Shown in pieces: positions 54,644 through 64,000 of a DNA stretch of 64,000 bases. This stretch comes from Psychrobacillus vulpis (GTDB lineage: Bacteria; Bacillota; Bacilli; Bacillales_A; Planococcaceae): NCBI RefSeq assembly GCF_006861825.1, contig NZ_VDGI01000002.1, positions 1 through 64,000 of the forward strand, read 5' to 3'. The position numbers were made by a program, and so were the translations under genes. The notes below the pieces were generated by a model. The model was not told the DNA's origin. It made no database searches and was given only the letters and a program-made list of their open reading frames with translations. Numbering within the stretch: position 1 is the first letter of the stretch; each line of letters starts with the position of its first letter.

Positions 54644-55927
54644 ATGACACAAACGACAATAAATGAATTAGAAAATATGACGCTAAAAGAACTTTATGCT
54701 CTGGCACGGAAGTTTAAAGTTGCAGCATATAGCAAACTCTCAAAAAAAGAACTTATTTTTGCTATTTTAAAATCACGTGCGGAACAAGAAGGATTTTTCT
54801 TTATGGAAGGCGTTTTAGAAATTATCCAGCAGGAAGGCTTTGGTTTCTTACGTCCTATTAACTATTCACCTAGTTCCGAGGATATTTATATTTCAGCTTC
54901 TCAAATTAGAAGATTTGATCTTCGTAACGGAGATAAAGTAACAGGGAAAGTAAGACCGCCAAAAGAAAGTGAACGTTACTATGGACTTCTACATGTGGAA
55001 TTAGTAAATGGGGAAGATCCGGAAATTGCAAAAGAACGTGTACATTTTCCAGGACTTACACCATTATATCCTGATCGCCATATTAAACTAGAAACTGTTT
55101 CAGAAAAGTTATCAACTAGAATTATGGACTTAGTCGCACCAGTTGGATATGGTCAACGTGGGTTAATCGTTGCCCCTCCAAAAGCGGGTAAAACATTATT
55201 AATAAAAGAAATAGCAAATGCTATTACAACGAATCATCCAAATGCAGAGCTTATTGTTTTATTAATAGACGAGCGTCCAGAAGAAGTAACGGACATCGAG
55301 CGTTCTGTTAAAGCTGATGTTGTCAGCTCTACTTTTGATGAGGTTCCAGAAAATCATGTGAAAGTTGCGGAACTAGTTTTAGAAAGAGCAATGCGTTTAG
55401 TAGAACATAAGCGAGATGTCATTATTTTAATGGATTCTATCACCCGCCTAGCACGTGCTTATAACTTAGTTATTCCACCAAGTGGACGTACACTTTCCGG
55501 TGGTATTGATCCAGCTGCATTCCACCGTCCAAAAAGATTTTTTGGAGCAGCACGTAATATTGAAGAAGGTGGTAGCTTAACAATTCTTGCAACAGCATTA
55601 GTTGACACTGGATCTCGTATGGATGAAGTAATTTATGAAGAGTTTAAAGGAACAGGAAACCTTGAACTTCACTTAGATAGAAGTCTTGCGGAACGTCGAG
55701 TGTTCCCTGCAATCGACATTCGTCGCTCAGGTACAAGAAAAGAAGAGCTTCTTATTCCAAAAGAGCAGCTTGATAAACTATGGGCTATTCGCAAAACATT
55801 TTCAGACACATCCGATTTTGCAGAGCGCTTCTTGAAAAAGTTACGCCAATCAAAAACGAACGAAGCGTTTTTTGAACAACTTACGGAAGAAATGAAAGCA
55901 CATCGTAGCGGAAAAGTTACGCTGTAA
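54644..55927 (+). CDS. rho: transcription termination factor Rho
   Basis: A 427-residue RNA-dependent helicase: N-terminal helical domain ([21 protein letters not shown]), cold-shock-like RNA-binding domain ([20 protein letters not shown]), Walker A APPKAGKT and Walker B-containing [15 protein letters not shown] with the Q/R-loop region. It terminates untranslated transcripts. Start may be ATG 54644 or TTG 54638; the ribosome-binding site is weak for both. Confidence 0.96.
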   Translation: MTQTTINELENMTLKELYALARKFKVAAYSKLSKKELIFAILKSRAEQEGFFFMEGVLEIIQQEGFGFLRPINYSPSSEDIYISASQIRRFDLRNGDKVTGKVRPPKESERYYGLLHVELVNGEDPEIAKERVHFPGLTPLYPDRHIKLETVSEKLSTRIMDLVAPVGYGQRGLIVAPPKAGKTLLIKEIANAITTNHPNAELIVLLIDERPEEVTDIERSVKADVVSSTFDEVPENHVKVAELVLERAMRLVEHKRDVIILMDSITRLARAYNLVIPPSGRTLSGGIDPAAFHRPKRFFGAARNIEEGGSLTILATALVDTGSRMDEVIYEEFKGTGNLELHLDRSLAERRVFPAIDIRRSGTRKEELLIPKEQLDKLWAIRKTFSDTSDFAERFLKKLRQSKTNEAFFEQLTEEMKAHRSGKVTL

Positions 55928-56101
55928 GAAGAAAAGTTCATATCAAAACAACTTGCATATTAAAACAATATATGGTATTATGTTCTTCGTAAGTTTACAA
56001 ATTTCTGCTACATATACGATTGGCATCATTCGGATCGTGTAAGGTATCAGTTTCATAACCAACTCTGTTCCAGATGGTTCAGGGCGAGAGGAGAGATAAA
56101 G
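55928..56101 (+). promoter_or_regulatory. rpmE leader, possible L31 autoregulatory region
   Basis: A 174-base leader with several short pairing segments (for instance around CTCTGTTCCAGATGGTTCAGGGCGAGAGGAG). L31 leaders have been described in Firmicutes, but I cannot confirm the consensus by eye. Confidence 0.3.
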
Positions 56102-56317
56102 ATGAAAGCAGGAATTCATCCAGATTACAAAGAAGCAACAGTAACATGTTCATGTGGTAACACATTCCAAACAGGTTCTGTAAAATCAGACATTAAAGTC
56201 GAGTTCTGTAACGATTGTCATCCATTCTATACTGGACGTCAAAAATTCGCAGCTGCGGATGGCCGTGTTGATCGCTTCAACAAAAAATACGGTATTCAAG
56301 AAGAAGCTAAAAACTAA
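56102..56317 (+). CDS. rpmE: 50S ribosomal protein L31 (zinc-binding type)
   Basis: A 71-residue L31 of the cysteine-containing type: [22 protein letters not shown] and [17 protein letters not shown] give the zinc-binding CxC and CxxC set. Such L31 can be replaced by a zinc-free paralogue under zinc limitation. GAGAGGAGAG precedes the ATG. It follows rho, the usual order in Bacillus. Confidence 0.96.
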   Translation: MKAGIHPDYKEATVTCSCGNTFQTGSVKSDIKVEFCNDCHPFYTGRQKFAAADGRVDRFNKKYGIQEEAKN

Positions 56318-56322
56318 GTACC

Positions 56323-56366
56323 AAATACCTGTAAAGCACATTGTGTTTTGCAGGTATTTTTATTTG
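56323..56366 (+). terminator. rpmE terminator
   Basis: AAATACCTG / CAGGTATTT hairpin followed by TTATTT. Confidence 0.82.
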
Positions 56367-56601
56367 GAAAAATGATGCTTCTAAAGAACAGACATAAAAA
56401 TGAAAATATTTTTTTAAGTATCGACAGTTAGATTCGTATGTTATAAATAGATAGAGGAAAAAACAGCATAAACATCTATACAAAATTTGAAGTGTATGGA
56501 AACAAGTTTCCAATAGCACATTTTCATAATAAATAAAAGACAAGATTTTTAATTTGTTTTTCGGTATGATGAGTAAAGATTGTTTGAAAGGGAGTATCTG
56601 A

Positions 56602-57213
56602 ATGTTTATTACGTCCCAAATGGGCTGGGTAGAAGTAATATGTGGAAGTATGTTTTCTGGTAAATCAGAAGAGCTAATTCGTCGTATTAGACGTGTACAA
56701 TTTGCAAAACAGAAAATTGTCGTGTTTAAGCCGATGATTGACAATAGGTATAGTGAAGAGGCAGTAGTAAGTCATGATGGAACCTCAACGATTGCGATTC
56801 CAATCCAACAATCAGAAGAAATTTGGCTCCATATTTCCGATGAAATCGATGTAATTGCTGTAGATGAGACACAATTTTTCGATGAAGGAATAGTGGATGT
56901 TGTCGCAAAACTTGCTGACCATGGCTATCGTGTAATTGTAGCGGGGCTTGACCAAGATTTTCGTGGAAAGCCATTTGGTCCGATGCCTGCCATTTTATGT
57001 ATGGCAGAACAAGTAACGAAACTTCATGCAGTGTGCGCTGTATGTGGTTCAGAAGCAAGCAGAACACAGCGACTCATCAATGGACAACCTGCCGGTGCCG
57101 AGGATCCAATTATTCTTGTAGGAGCATCAGAAGCTTACGAACCAAGATGCCGTCATCACCATGAAGTACCGATTGGTACAACAACATTACAACAACAACA
57201 CGCAAGAGAGTAG
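56602..57213 (+). CDS. tdk: thymidine kinase
   Basis: A 203-residue type II thymidine kinase: Walker [18 protein letters not shown] near the N-terminus, [31 protein letters not shown], and the zinc-lasso cysteines in [11 protein letters not shown] and PRCRHHHEV. It salvages thymidine to TMP. GAAAGGGAG precedes the ATG. It sits between rpmE and prfA, as in B. subtilis. Confidence 0.97.
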   Translation: MFITSQMGWVEVICGSMFSGKSEELIRRIRRVQFAKQKIVVFKPMIDNRYSEEAVVSHDGTSTIAIPIQQSEEIWLHISDEIDVIAVDETQFFDEGIVDVVAKLADHGYRVIVAGLDQDFRGKPFGPMPAILCMAEQVTKLHAVCAVCGSEASRTQRLINGQPAGAEDPIILVGASEAYEPRCRHHHEVPIGTTTLQQQHARE

Positions 57214-57234
57214 CAATAGCTGCTCTTTTTTGTT
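57206..57234 (+). terminator. tdk terminator
   Basis: AGAGTAGC AATA GCTGCTCT followed by TTTTTTG. Confidence 0.7.
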
Positions 57235-57244
57235 TTTGGTGATT

Positions 57245-57326
57245 GGTGCCTGGCACTGAAACTTTCATGAATGTTTAAACATTCGTGTTTGTTTCAACTT
57301 TCACGTTTGTTTTGGTGCCAGGCACC
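57245..57326. repeat. inverted repeat GGTGCCTGGCAC
   Basis: GGTGCCTGGCAC (57245-57256) and its exact complement GTGCCAGGCACC (57315-57326) enclose 58 bases with two TTTCAACTTTCAC-like repeats. A dispersed intergenic element of this kind is common in Bacillaceae. Confidence 0.8.
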
Positions 57327-57403
57327 AGTAACAATACTGAAATAGAAAAGGTAGCGGTTAGTGGAATTTTTCTTTATAATAGTAGAAAGTAGTTGTCCAG
57401 ACT

Positions 57404-57513
57404 TCAGCGCCTTGTCCCTCGAGGTCAAATGTGAAATAGCTGTGGTGGCTGGGGAACTGCCTCCTCGCTATCCCACATTTGCTTGTCGGGACAGTGACAG
57501 GCGCTTACGCTTT
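57404..57513. repeat. large hairpin element upstream of prfA
   Basis: AGCGCCTTGTCCC near the left end pairs with GGGACAGTGACAGGCGCT at the right; inside, CAAATGTG pairs with CACATTTG. The stem is long and GC-rich. It lies 38 bases before the prfA start and may be transcribed as part of the prfA leader. Confidence 0.7.
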
Positions 57514-57550
57514 TAAATTGATATAGACTGAAACGAACGAGGTGAGCTCG

Positions 57551-58630
57551 ATGTTTGATCGATTACAATCGGTAGAAGATCGTTATAATAATTTAAATGA
57601 ATTGCTTAGTGACCCAGATGTGGTCAACGATACAAAGAAACTAAGAGAATATTCAAAAGAGCAATCAGATTTGCAGCCGACAGTAGATGCGTACCGTGAA
57701 TACAAGGATGCAAAAAGTCAATATAATGACGCAAAGCTGATGTTAGAGGAAAAGCTCGATGCGGATATGCGTGATATGGTAAAAGAAGAAGTAAATGATT
57801 TGGAGATCCAAATTGCTGAGCTTGAAGAACTTCTTAGAGTTCTATTGATTCCAAAGGATCCGAATGATGATAAAAACGTTATTATGGAGATTCGTGGAGC
57901 TGCTGGGGGAGACGAAGCGGCTTTATTTGCAGGGAATTTATTCAGAATGTATAGTAGATATGCAGAAACACAGGGCTGGAAAATTGATATTATGGAATCC
58001 TCTCCTACTGGACTTGGTGGATACAAAGAGATCATTTTCATGATTAATGGAACGAATGCCTATTCCAGAATGAAATATGAAAACGGTGCTCATCGTGTAC
58101 AACGCGTACCAGAAACAGAGTCTGGTGGACGTATTCACACATCTACTGCAACTGTTGCTGTTCTTCCGGAAGCGGAGGAAGTGGATGTTGATATCCATGA
58201 AAAGGATGTACGTGTGGATACATTTGCATCTTCTGGAGCGGGTGGACAATCCGTTAATACGACCATGTCAGCTGTTCGTATGACACATTTACCAACCGGC
58301 ATTACAGTTTCAATGCAAGATGAAAAATCGCAAATTAAAAACAGAGAAAAGGCTATGAAAATTCTACGAGCTCGAGTTGCGGATAAATTCCGTCAAGAAG
58401 CACAAGCCGAATATGATGCTGTTCGTAAATCTGCCGTAGGTACTGGTGACCGATCGGAGCGAATTCGAACATATAATTATCCACAAAATCGTGTGACGGA
58501 TCACCGCATCGGATTAACAATTCAAAAGCTTGACCAGATTTTAGAAGGAAAGCTGAATGAAATAGTGGATGCATTAATATTGGAGGATCAAGCAGAAAAA
58601 TTAGAAAGAATGAATGATACCAATGTGTAA
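57551..58630 (+). CDS. prfA: peptide chain release factor 1
   Basis: A 359-residue release factor for UAA and UAG codons. The GGQ motif is in [17 protein letters not shown] (about residues 230-232), and the codon-recognition tripeptide region is [18 protein letters not shown]. Start is ATG 57551 after GAGGTGAG; the GTG at 57542 overlaps that site. It overlaps prmC, whose product methylates the GGQ glutamine. Confidence 0.97.
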   Translation: MFDRLQSVEDRYNNLNELLSDPDVVNDTKKLREYSKEQSDLQPTVDAYREYKDAKSQYNDAKLMLEEKLDADMRDMVKEEVNDLEIQIAELEELLRVLLIPKDPNDDKNVIMEIRGAAGGDEAALFAGNLFRMYSRYAETQGWKIDIMESSPTGLGGYKEIIFMINGTNAYSRMKYENGAHRVQRVPETESGGRIHTSTATVAVLPEAEEVDVDIHEKDVRVDTFASSGAGGQSVNTTMSAVRMTHLPTGITVSMQDEKSQIKNREKAMKILRARVADKFRQEAQAEYDAVRKSAVGTGDRSERIRTYNYPQNRVTDHRIGLTIQKLDQILEGKLNEIVDALILEDQAEKLERMNDTNV

Positions 58631-59480
58631 AACAACTTATGAGGCCCTAACCCGGGCTTCTTCTTTTTTAGAAGAGAATAATCGAGAAAAAGAAGTGGCT
58701 CGTTATTTGTTGCAGCATGTATTAAAGAAAAATTATTCCGAATTGATGATGGCTATGTATGAAGAAATATCCCAAGAAGACTTCCAAACATTTTGGGCAT
58801 ACGTGGAGGAGCATGCAACTGGTCGTCCTTTTCAATACATTATTGGACAGGAAACGTTTTATGGGAGAGATTTTATAGTAAACGAAAACGTCTTAATCCC
58901 TCGCCCTGAAACAGAAGAATTAATAGAAGATGTAAAAAAACGTGCATTAAGATTGTTCGATACTAATAAAATCATACAGATCGCTGATATTGGAACTGGA
59001 AGCGGTGCAATTGCAGTCACAATCAAAAAAGAAATGCCAACCGCTAAAGTTACAGCATCTGATATTTCACCAAAAGCACTTGAAGTGGCAATGAAAAATG
59101 CAAAGCTATTAGATGCAGAAATAGATTTCAAATTAGGCGATTTACTTAAACCAATTGCCGATCAAAAATGGGATGTTCTGTTATCTAACCCTCCTTATAT
59201 TGGGAAAAGAGAAGCGGTATCACTTTCAGATACAGTGATTGACTATGAACCTCATCTTGCGCTGTTTGCAGAAGAAGATGGTTTACAATTATATAGGAAA
59301 ATGGCAGAACAGCTTCCAGCTATAATGAATACACCTAGTTTCATAGGATTTGAGATTGGATATGAACAAGGTCCGGCTGTACAAAAAATGCTTCAAACAG
59401 CGTTTCCTACTGCTTTAGTAGAAGTAGTGAAAGATATTAATCAAAAAAATCGTTTTGTTTTTTGTACAATCGTTGAATAA
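58614..59480 (+). CDS. prmC: peptide chain release factor N5-glutamine methyltransferase
   Basis: A 288-residue methyltransferase: helical N-terminal domain ([17 protein letters not shown]), SAM-binding [18 protein letters not shown] and the catalytic NPPY in [14 protein letters not shown]. It methylates the GGQ glutamine of release factors. It overlaps prfA by 17 bases. ATG 58614 and ATG 58623 are both possible starts. Confidence 0.95.
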   Translation: MIPMCKTTYEALTRASSFLEENNREKEVARYLLQHVLKKNYSELMMAMYEEISQEDFQTFWAYVEEHATGRPFQYIIGQETFYGRDFIVNENVLIPRPETEELIEDVKKRALRLFDTNKIIQIADIGTGSGAIAVTIKKEMPTAKVTASDISPKALEVAMKNAKLLDAEIDFKLGDLLKPIADQKWDVLLSNPPYIGKREAVSLSDTVIDYEPHLALFAEEDGLQLYRKMAEQLPAIMNTPSFIGFEIGYEQGPAVQKMLQTAFPTALVEVVKDINQKNRFVFCTIVE

Positions 59481-59524
59481 GTTATGAATCTATTGGTAAC
59501 AATGTTCCTAAGGAGGAATGTTAC

Positions 59525-60058
59525 ATGTTACCAGATTACGAGATAAAAAGAGTACCACGTTTTACGCAACAGTTAGATGCAGTTATTTTCTTTGTATGGA
59601 TGCTGTTAATTATTCAATTTTGCTTATTTTTCCTATTTCAACAAAATGATCAAGCTGAAGGTATGCGATTTCGTTTAGTTGCAAATAGCAATACTATAGA
59701 AGATCAACATATAAAGAATGAAATAAAAAAGAATATCGAGCCTATTTTAATGCAATATGAAAACAATCCACAGCAAACATATGTAGAATTAGAACAGGTT
59801 GTGGATAAATTGTCAGAAAAGTTAAATGAAAAAATTAGTATATCCACAGGACTAGCATTATTTCCACCGAAAGTATGGGATCAAGGTATTACAGCGCAAT
59901 CATATATAGATTCCATTGTCATTACAATCGGAAATGGTCGAGGGGACAATTGGTGGTGTTCACTATTTCCGAAGGCTTGTTATAAGGAAGAACCAAAAAA
60001 AGATGAAAAACCAAAGTTTTGGGTTTGGGAATGGTTGAAAAAGAAGTTTTACACATAA
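59525..60058 (+). CDS. spoIIR: stage II sporulation protein R
   Basis: A 177-residue SpoIIR: membrane anchor at about residues 20-40, then MRFRLVANSNTIEDQHIKNEIK and the conserved GRGDNWWCSLFPKACY near the end. The forespore secretes SpoIIR across the septum to trigger SpoIIGA-dependent activation of sigma-E in the mother cell. CTAAGGAGGAATG precedes the ATG. Its position between prmC and ywlC matches B. subtilis (ywlB/ipc locus). Confidence 0.92.
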   Translation: MLPDYEIKRVPRFTQQLDAVIFFVWMLLIIQFCLFFLFQQNDQAEGMRFRLVANSNTIEDQHIKNEIKKNIEPILMQYENNPQQTYVELEQVVDKLSEKLNEKISISTGLALFPPKVWDQGITAQSYIDSIVITIGNGRGDNWWCSLFPKACYKEEPKKDEKPKFWVWEWLKKKFYT

Positions 60059-60126
60059 TTACCCACAAAATTCAGAAAGTTACTAACAAACTGTGGACAA
60101 GTACGGTAGAAAGGAGAAAAAACGAC

Positions 60127-61155
60127 ATGAAAACAGAAATTGTGAGTGTGGATAACTTATCCACAAAAGAGTTGGGTTATACACAAGCTGTGGCTTTTTT
60201 AAATGCAGGAGAAACCGTAGCATTTCCAACTGAAACAGTGTATGGTCTAGGGGCTGTTGCTACTAATGAAAAAGCAGTAAGTAAAATTTTTGGAGCAAAA
60301 GGTAGACCGCAAGACAACCCACTTATCGTCCACATCGCTGAAAAAGAAGAGCTAAATGCTTTTACGGCTAATATACCGAAGATAGCACAGGTGTGTATGG
60401 ATGCTTTTTGGCCAGGACCATTAACGATTATCTTACCTCTAAAGCCAAATTCACTTGCAAAAAATGTTACAGCTGGGCTAGATTCAGTAGGTGTTCGAAT
60501 GCCAGAACATCCAGTAGCACTGGAATTGCTTAGACGCTTAAAGCAACCGGTTGCCGCTCCGAGTGCTAACAGAAGTGGAAAACCTAGTCCGACAAAAGCT
60601 GAGCATGTTTTGCATGATTTGAGTGGTAAAATACCTTTCATCGTCGATGGTGGAGCGACTGGGATTGGTTTAGAATCGACAGTATTAGATTGTACTTCCA
60701 AAATTCCGACAATTCTTCGTCCAGGTGGAGTTACAAAAGAAATGCTTGAAAAAGTAATAGGGCCCGTCAATGAATCCAAATCGACAGACAATGCAGAAGC
60801 TCCTCGTGCACCAGGTATGAAATATGCACATTATGCACCAAATGCTCCTGTTTATCTAATTGATGCCTCTATACAAGCAGTACAAGATGCAGTGAAAAGC
60901 ATACATAGTAATCATGAAAAAGTAGCATTAATTGCAAGTGAACAATTCGATGGGATAGAAGTAGATTTCTTTTTTTCGCTAGGAAAAGAAAATCAACTCG
61001 AAGATGCGGCTCACCTTTTATACGAAGCTCTTAGAAGCTGTGATGAAACAGAAGCAGATTTAGTGCTAGTTCCTATTTTCTCTAAACAAGGTGTTGGAAC
61101 CGCAATTATGAATCGTCTAGAAAAAGCGGCAAATGGAAATTGGTATAAGATCTAA
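60127..61155 (+). CDS. ywlC: L-threonylcarbamoyladenylate synthase (TsaC/Sua5)
   Basis: A 342-residue Sua5-type enzyme: YrdC-like domain with GETVAFPTETVYGLGAVATNE, KGRPQDNPLIVHI and APSANRSGKPSPTKAEHV, plus a C-terminal Sua5 domain starting near APRAPGMKYAHYAPNAPV. It makes threonylcarbamoyl-AMP for t6A modification of tRNA. Start is ATG 60127 after GAAAGGAG; a longer frame overlapping spoIIR is not needed. Confidence 0.95.
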   Translation: MKTEIVSVDNLSTKELGYTQAVAFLNAGETVAFPTETVYGLGAVATNEKAVSKIFGAKGRPQDNPLIVHIAEKEELNAFTANIPKIAQVCMDAFWPGPLTIILPLKPNSLAKNVTAGLDSVGVRMPEHPVALELLRRLKQPVAAPSANRSGKPSPTKAEHVLHDLSGKIPFIVDGGATGIGLESTVLDCTSKIPTILRPGGVTKEMLEKVIGPVNESKSTDNAEAPRAPGMKYAHYAPNAPVYLIDASIQAVQDAVKSIHSNHEKVALIASEQFDGIEVDFFFSLGKENQLEDAAHLLYEALRSCDETEADLVLVPIFSKQGVGTAIMNRLEKAANGNWYKI

Positions 61156-61281
61156 GGAATATAATATCGAAGACGAATATCACAGATACTCTTCTAATGT
61201 ACAAACACTGCTTTTTTGGCTAACGTAGAATGAAAGCGATTTGAAACGGTCTAAGTAAATTATTGTATTCTCTCTTATTTC

Positions 61282-61305
61282 TTTGCATATAGTTAATTAT
61301 GCAAA
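61282..61305 (+). promoter_or_regulatory. perfect palindrome upstream of the mntP-like gene
   Basis: TTTGCATA (61282-61289), eight bases, TATGCAAA (61298-61305). It lies 20 bases before the start codon, a place suited to an operator. The cognate regulator is unknown. Confidence 0.55.
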
Positions 61306-61324
61306 TGGGACGGGGGAGATTTTT

Positions 61325-61828
61325 TTGTGGCGTGAAATATTAGCAGGCGCATTAATGTCTGTAGATGTTCTTATATTATTTTCACTTGTTTCATATAGAA
61401 AACAAATCTTTACACTAGCTGCTTGGGTGGCAGTATTACATATGCTTTTTCCTTTAATCGGATATTATGCGGGGACAATCGTGCAAAATTACTTAGAGCA
61501 TGCGAGTCCTTATTTATCGGGAGTTCTTCTTACCTTAGTAGGGCTGCAAATGATTCTGACACAATCTCCTAAACAAGTTCCGCTATTCTCTCCTTTTCTT
61601 CTAGCCATTGTCGCGAGCATTGACACCTTTTCAGTAAGTATTTCGTTTGGTATGCTTAAAGTGGAAAAACTTTTATTTATATTAAGTTCAGGCATATTTT
61701 CTTTTTTTGCAGTTTTTATTGCTCAAAAAATAATATTTAATCATTCTTTAATGAATAGAGTTATCATTTTGAAATTAGCAGGAGTCCTCTTATTTTTAAT
61801 GGGAATTATAACTTTACGAAATATTTAA
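61325..61828 (+). CDS. divergent MntP-like membrane protein (YwlD)
   Basis: A 167-residue protein with about six membrane helices. The second internal repeat keeps the MntP-type motif ASIDTFSVSISFGM, but the first repeat reads ALMSVDVLILFSLV where manganese efflux pumps have MDAFSVG-like residues. Position between ywlC and ywlE equals B. subtilis ywlD (mntP). Manganese export is therefore plausible but uncertain. Start is TTG 61325 after GGGGGAG. Confidence 0.7.
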   Translation: MWREILAGALMSVDVLILFSLVSYRKQIFTLAAWVAVLHMLFPLIGYYAGTIVQNYLEHASPYLSGVLLTLVGLQMILTQSPKQVPLFSPFLLAIVASIDTFSVSISFGMLKVEKLLFILSSGIFSFFAVFIAQKIIFNHSLMNRVIILKLAGVLLFLMGIITLRNI

Positions 61829-61887
61829 CAAATTTTAAATCATTTATAGGACTTTTTAATATATACTAGAGATGGGGAAATGGAACG

Positions 61888-62328
61888 ATGAAAATTTTAT
61901 TTGTTTGTACGGGAAATACATGTAGAAGTCCGATGGCAGAGGCAATTCTAAAAGCTCGTAATCTAGAAAATGTAGAAGTTCGTTCAGCAGGTATTTATGC
62001 CTTAAACGGGGGGAGTATGTCAAGAAATGGGCAAATAGTATTAGATAATGCGTTTATTCCATTTGTACATGAATCAGCTTCTTTAGAAGTACAGCACGTG
62101 GAATGGGCGGATATCATATTGACGATGACTGCATCCCATAAGCAAGCAATTATTCATGCATTTCCACATGCAATATCGAAAGTGTATATGTACAAAGAGT
62201 TTGTAACACCAGAAAATGTACAAGATGTATCAGATCCATATGGTGGAGATTTACGTACATATGAAAGCACGTTTGTAGAATTAAATGCATTAACAGATGA
62301 ACTAGTGAAAAAACTTCAGGGGGATTAG
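61888..62328 (+). CDS. ywlE: protein arginine phosphatase YwlE
   Basis: A 146-residue low-molecular-weight phosphatase: [20 protein letters not shown], with nucleophile Cys7 and threonine in GNTCRS, the change that marks arginine phosphatases, and the general-acid DPYGGD near residue 115. It removes phosphate from arginine residues placed by McsB. GATGGGGAAATGG precedes the ATG. The next gene starts three bases after its stop codon. Confidence 0.94.
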   Translation: MKILFVCTGNTCRSPMAEAILKARNLENVEVRSAGIYALNGGSMSRNGQIVLDNAFIPFVHESASLEVQHVEWADIILTMTASHKQAIIHAFPHAISKVYMYKEFVTPENVQDVSDPYGGDLRTYESTFVELNALTDELVKKLQGD

Positions 62329-62330
62329 GC

Positions 62331-63641
62331 ATGAGAGAGAAAGAAAAAAAGAAAAGACACTCATTCGGATTACAAAAGAAAATTGTATTATTCGTCACCG
62401 TTTTAGCTATTATTACCTACTCATCAAGTGCAATTTTTATCCATTATGTTCCAGTGTTTTTTGAAAATGTAAATGCATCAATTCAATTTGAAATCGCTAC
62501 ATATGCATTAGGAATTATCTGGTCAGCGATACTTGCATATTTTTTCAGCGGACTAATTATTAAACCTCTATATAATTTAGAAAAAGTGGCAACGCTTGCT
62601 TCAAAAGGGAAAATTGGCGTGGACGTGAATGTTCCAAAGTCAAAAGACGAAATTCAGTCTGTCGCAATTGCATTCCAATCGATGCTTGTGAACTTAAGAG
62701 AAATGGTTCAAAGTATTGAAGATAACTTCGAAAAAACGAATATCACCGTGCAACAATTATCGAAAGAATCGTCTGTAGCTTCTGAACAAGCCGAAGCGAT
62801 TGCACATACGATTGCACAAATTTCAGAAGGAGCAGAACAATCTGCTGTTGCAGTACAAGAAACTGCTGAATCAGTAGAAGATGTAAGAGTACTTGCTTCT
62901 GAAGTAAATAAACGTGCAGAGAATTCTTCTGTCCAATCGAAAGAAATGATCCAGGGGCTAGCACAAACTACGGAAGTCATTCAATCACTAGTTAATGGCA
63001 TTCAAAAAATTGCTTCTGGAAGTGAAGCTGCTCTTGGAAACGTGCATCAACTAGAAGACAACGCAGGAAAAGTAGAGAGTATTATTCAACTTGTCGGAGA
63101 TATTGCTGCACAAACAAATTTACTTGCACTAAACGCTTCAATTGAAGCAGCTCGTGCAGGAGAGCATGGAAAAGGATTTGCAGTCGTGGCTGAAGAAGTT
63201 CGTAAACTTGCAGATGAAAGTGCAAAAGCAGTTCAAGGTATATCGGAACTTATTCTTGCCATTCAAACGGACGTACAAACAGTTGTACATCAAATGACGA
63301 ACCAGGTAAGCTTTGCGGTTGGAGAAGCAAAACGTGTATCGGAGACAAATGAGGCAGTCGAAGGTATGTCCAATAAAATCCACGATATGGCTGAAGCCGT
63401 TGTAGAAATTTCAACATTAATAGAGAAGCAATTAATTAATATTGAAAGTACTGCACGACAATCACAGGAGGTTGCCGCAATAGCAGAAGAAACTTCAGCG
63501 GGAGCAGAAGAAGTGCGAAGCGCTACTGATGAACAAGCACGATCAATAGAGCAAATTGAGCAGTTATCGTTCGGATTAAAGCAAGAATCGGAAGAATTAT
63601 TCAAGGTTATTTCGCAATTTGACAGAAATTCGTCAAATTAG
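62331..63641 (+). CDS. methyl-accepting chemotaxis protein without external sensor domain
   Basis: A 436-residue receptor: two membrane helices (about residues 16-36 and 48-72) separated by only a short loop, then a HAMP-like region ([23 protein letters not shown]) and a long coiled-coil signalling domain with the hairpin tip [41 protein letters not shown]. With no ligand domain outside, it may sense membrane state, energy or an intracellular signal. Cotranscribed with ywlE (3-base start gap). Confidence 0.92.
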   Translation: MREKEKKKRHSFGLQKKIVLFVTVLAIITYSSSAIFIHYVPVFFENVNASIQFEIATYALGIIWSAILAYFFSGLIIKPLYNLEKVATLASKGKIGVDVNVPKSKDEIQSVAIAFQSMLVNLREMVQSIEDNFEKTNITVQQLSKESSVASEQAEAIAHTIAQISEGAEQSAVAVQETAESVEDVRVLASEVNKRAENSSVQSKEMIQGLAQTTEVIQSLVNGIQKIASGSEAALGNVHQLEDNAGKVESIIQLVGDIAAQTNLLALNASIEAARAGEHGKGFAVVAEEVRKLADESAKAVQGISELILAIQTDVQTVVHQMTNQVSFAVGEAKRVSETNEAVEGMSNKIHDMAEAVVEISTLIEKQLINIESTARQSQEVAAIAEETSAGAEEVRSATDEQARSIEQIEQLSFGLKQESEELFKVISQFDRNSSN

Positions 63642-63650
63642 TCTCTTCAA

Positions 63651-63684
63651 ATACAATTCACTTCGTGTGAATTGTATTTTTTTA
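63651..63684 (+). terminator. terminator of the chemotaxis-receptor gene
   Basis: ATACAATTCAC / GTGAATTGTAT perfect hairpin with TTTTTTTAAT tail. Confidence 0.9.
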
Positions 63685-63737
63685 ATCTGAAAAATGGTAT
63701 GATGAATTATAGTATGATACAGAAAAGAGGGAACGAG

Positions 63738-64000
63738 TTGAGAATAGCTATTTCTTCCGACCATGGTGGTAATAATCTTCGCAAGGAAATTATTCAGCAA
63801 CTAGAGGAGCTTGGACATACCTACGAGGATTTTGGTCCAAAAAACGATGATTCAGTCGACTATCCAGATTATGCTAAGCCAGTTTCAGAAGGTGTTGCAG
63901 CAGGAGAGTTTGATCGTGGAATATTAATTTGCGGTACAGGTATTGGAATGTCCATTGCAGCAAATAAAGTAAAAGGTACCCGATGTGCATTAGTGCATGA
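63738..64000 (+). CDS. rpiB: ribose-5-phosphate isomerase B (3' end outside window)
   Basis: The visible 87 residues start with TTG at 63738 after AGAGGGAACG: MRIAISSDHGGNNLRKEI, YEDFGPKNDDSVDYPDYA and the anion-binding GILICGTGIGMSIAANKVKGTRCAL, all typical of RpiB. It interconverts ribose-5-phosphate and ribulose-5-phosphate. The gene is cut by the window end. Confidence 0.94.
   Translation, partial: MRIAISSDHGGNNLRKEIIQQLEELGHTYEDFGPKNDDSVDYPDYAKPVSEGVAAGEFDRGILICGTGIGMSIAANKVKGTRCALVH

Noticed and set aside
60177-60791. 204-residue minus-strand frame opposite ywlC
   Set aside because: Shadow of the well-supported Sua5-type gene; no start site or family resemblance.

Overview
This is a low-GC, endospore-forming Firmicute of the Caryophanaceae/Planococcaceae type (Psychrobacillus, Lysinibacillus, Sporosarcina and relatives). 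Evidence: spore genes (cwlJ-gerQ, rsfA, spo0F, spoIIR), a bacillithiol gene (bshB2), the RNA polymerase delta subunit, and gene order that follows the Bacillus subtilis ywd-ywf-ywh-ywi-ywj-ywl segment (ung, pta, lipL, speE-speB, argS, pyrG, spo0F, fbaA, murA, glpX, rho, rpmE, tdk, prfA, prmC, spoIIR, ywlC, ywlE, rpiB). The species call is an inference; there is no rRNA in the window.

Layout. 0.2-2.7 kb: a yjiH-type transporter and bshB2-yojF (minus strand). 3.4-7.0 kb: pdxK, small and uncharacterised membrane proteins, ung and ywdI-ywdK, bounded on both sides by repeat-rich intergenic DNA. 8.3-20.4 kb: germination genes, hemQ, pta-lipL, rsfA, ywfO-ywgA, ywhB/ywhD, pbpG, speE-speB. 20.6-22.7 kb: ywiB-argS. 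23.2-33.7 kb: a cobalamin-riboswitch-controlled salvage operon of 13 overlapping genes: BtuF/BtuC, a BtuD-CbiZ fusion, CbiB, CobD, CobU, a CobQ without its glutaminase domain, CobS, CobC, a degenerate CobU-like protein, an adenosyltransferase, and a CblT/CblS-like alpha-ribazole pair in place of CobT. 34.7-45.4 kb: a fatty/branched-chain acyl-CoA degradation block (FadF, thiolase, 3-hydroxyacyl-CoA dehydrogenase, two acyl-CoA dehydrogenases, TetR regulator) ending in the adenosylcobalamin-dependent mutase IcmF, a likely consumer of the coenzyme made by the preceding operon. 45.7-64 kb: core housekeeping genes, ending in a truncated rpiB.

The least explained material is between the genes. (1) Several intergenic arrays have different core sequences but the same 21-bp period. 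(2) A 154-bp core bounded by GGCCACTGAAAAA inverted repeats occurs twice in opposite orientation inside flanks that keep the same orientation, and a third locus has the flanks without the core. (3) A family with TTCAGACTGT-type inverted ends was inserted at a terminator and at the lipL ribosome-binding site, and serves as the argS terminator. (4) A nine-copy 37-38-bp tandem array lies inside the pyrG leader, downstream of a typical CTP-sensing attenuator. (5) A second, mostly synonymously diverged 3' end of speB follows speB. No tRNA, rRNA or CRISPR array was seen.
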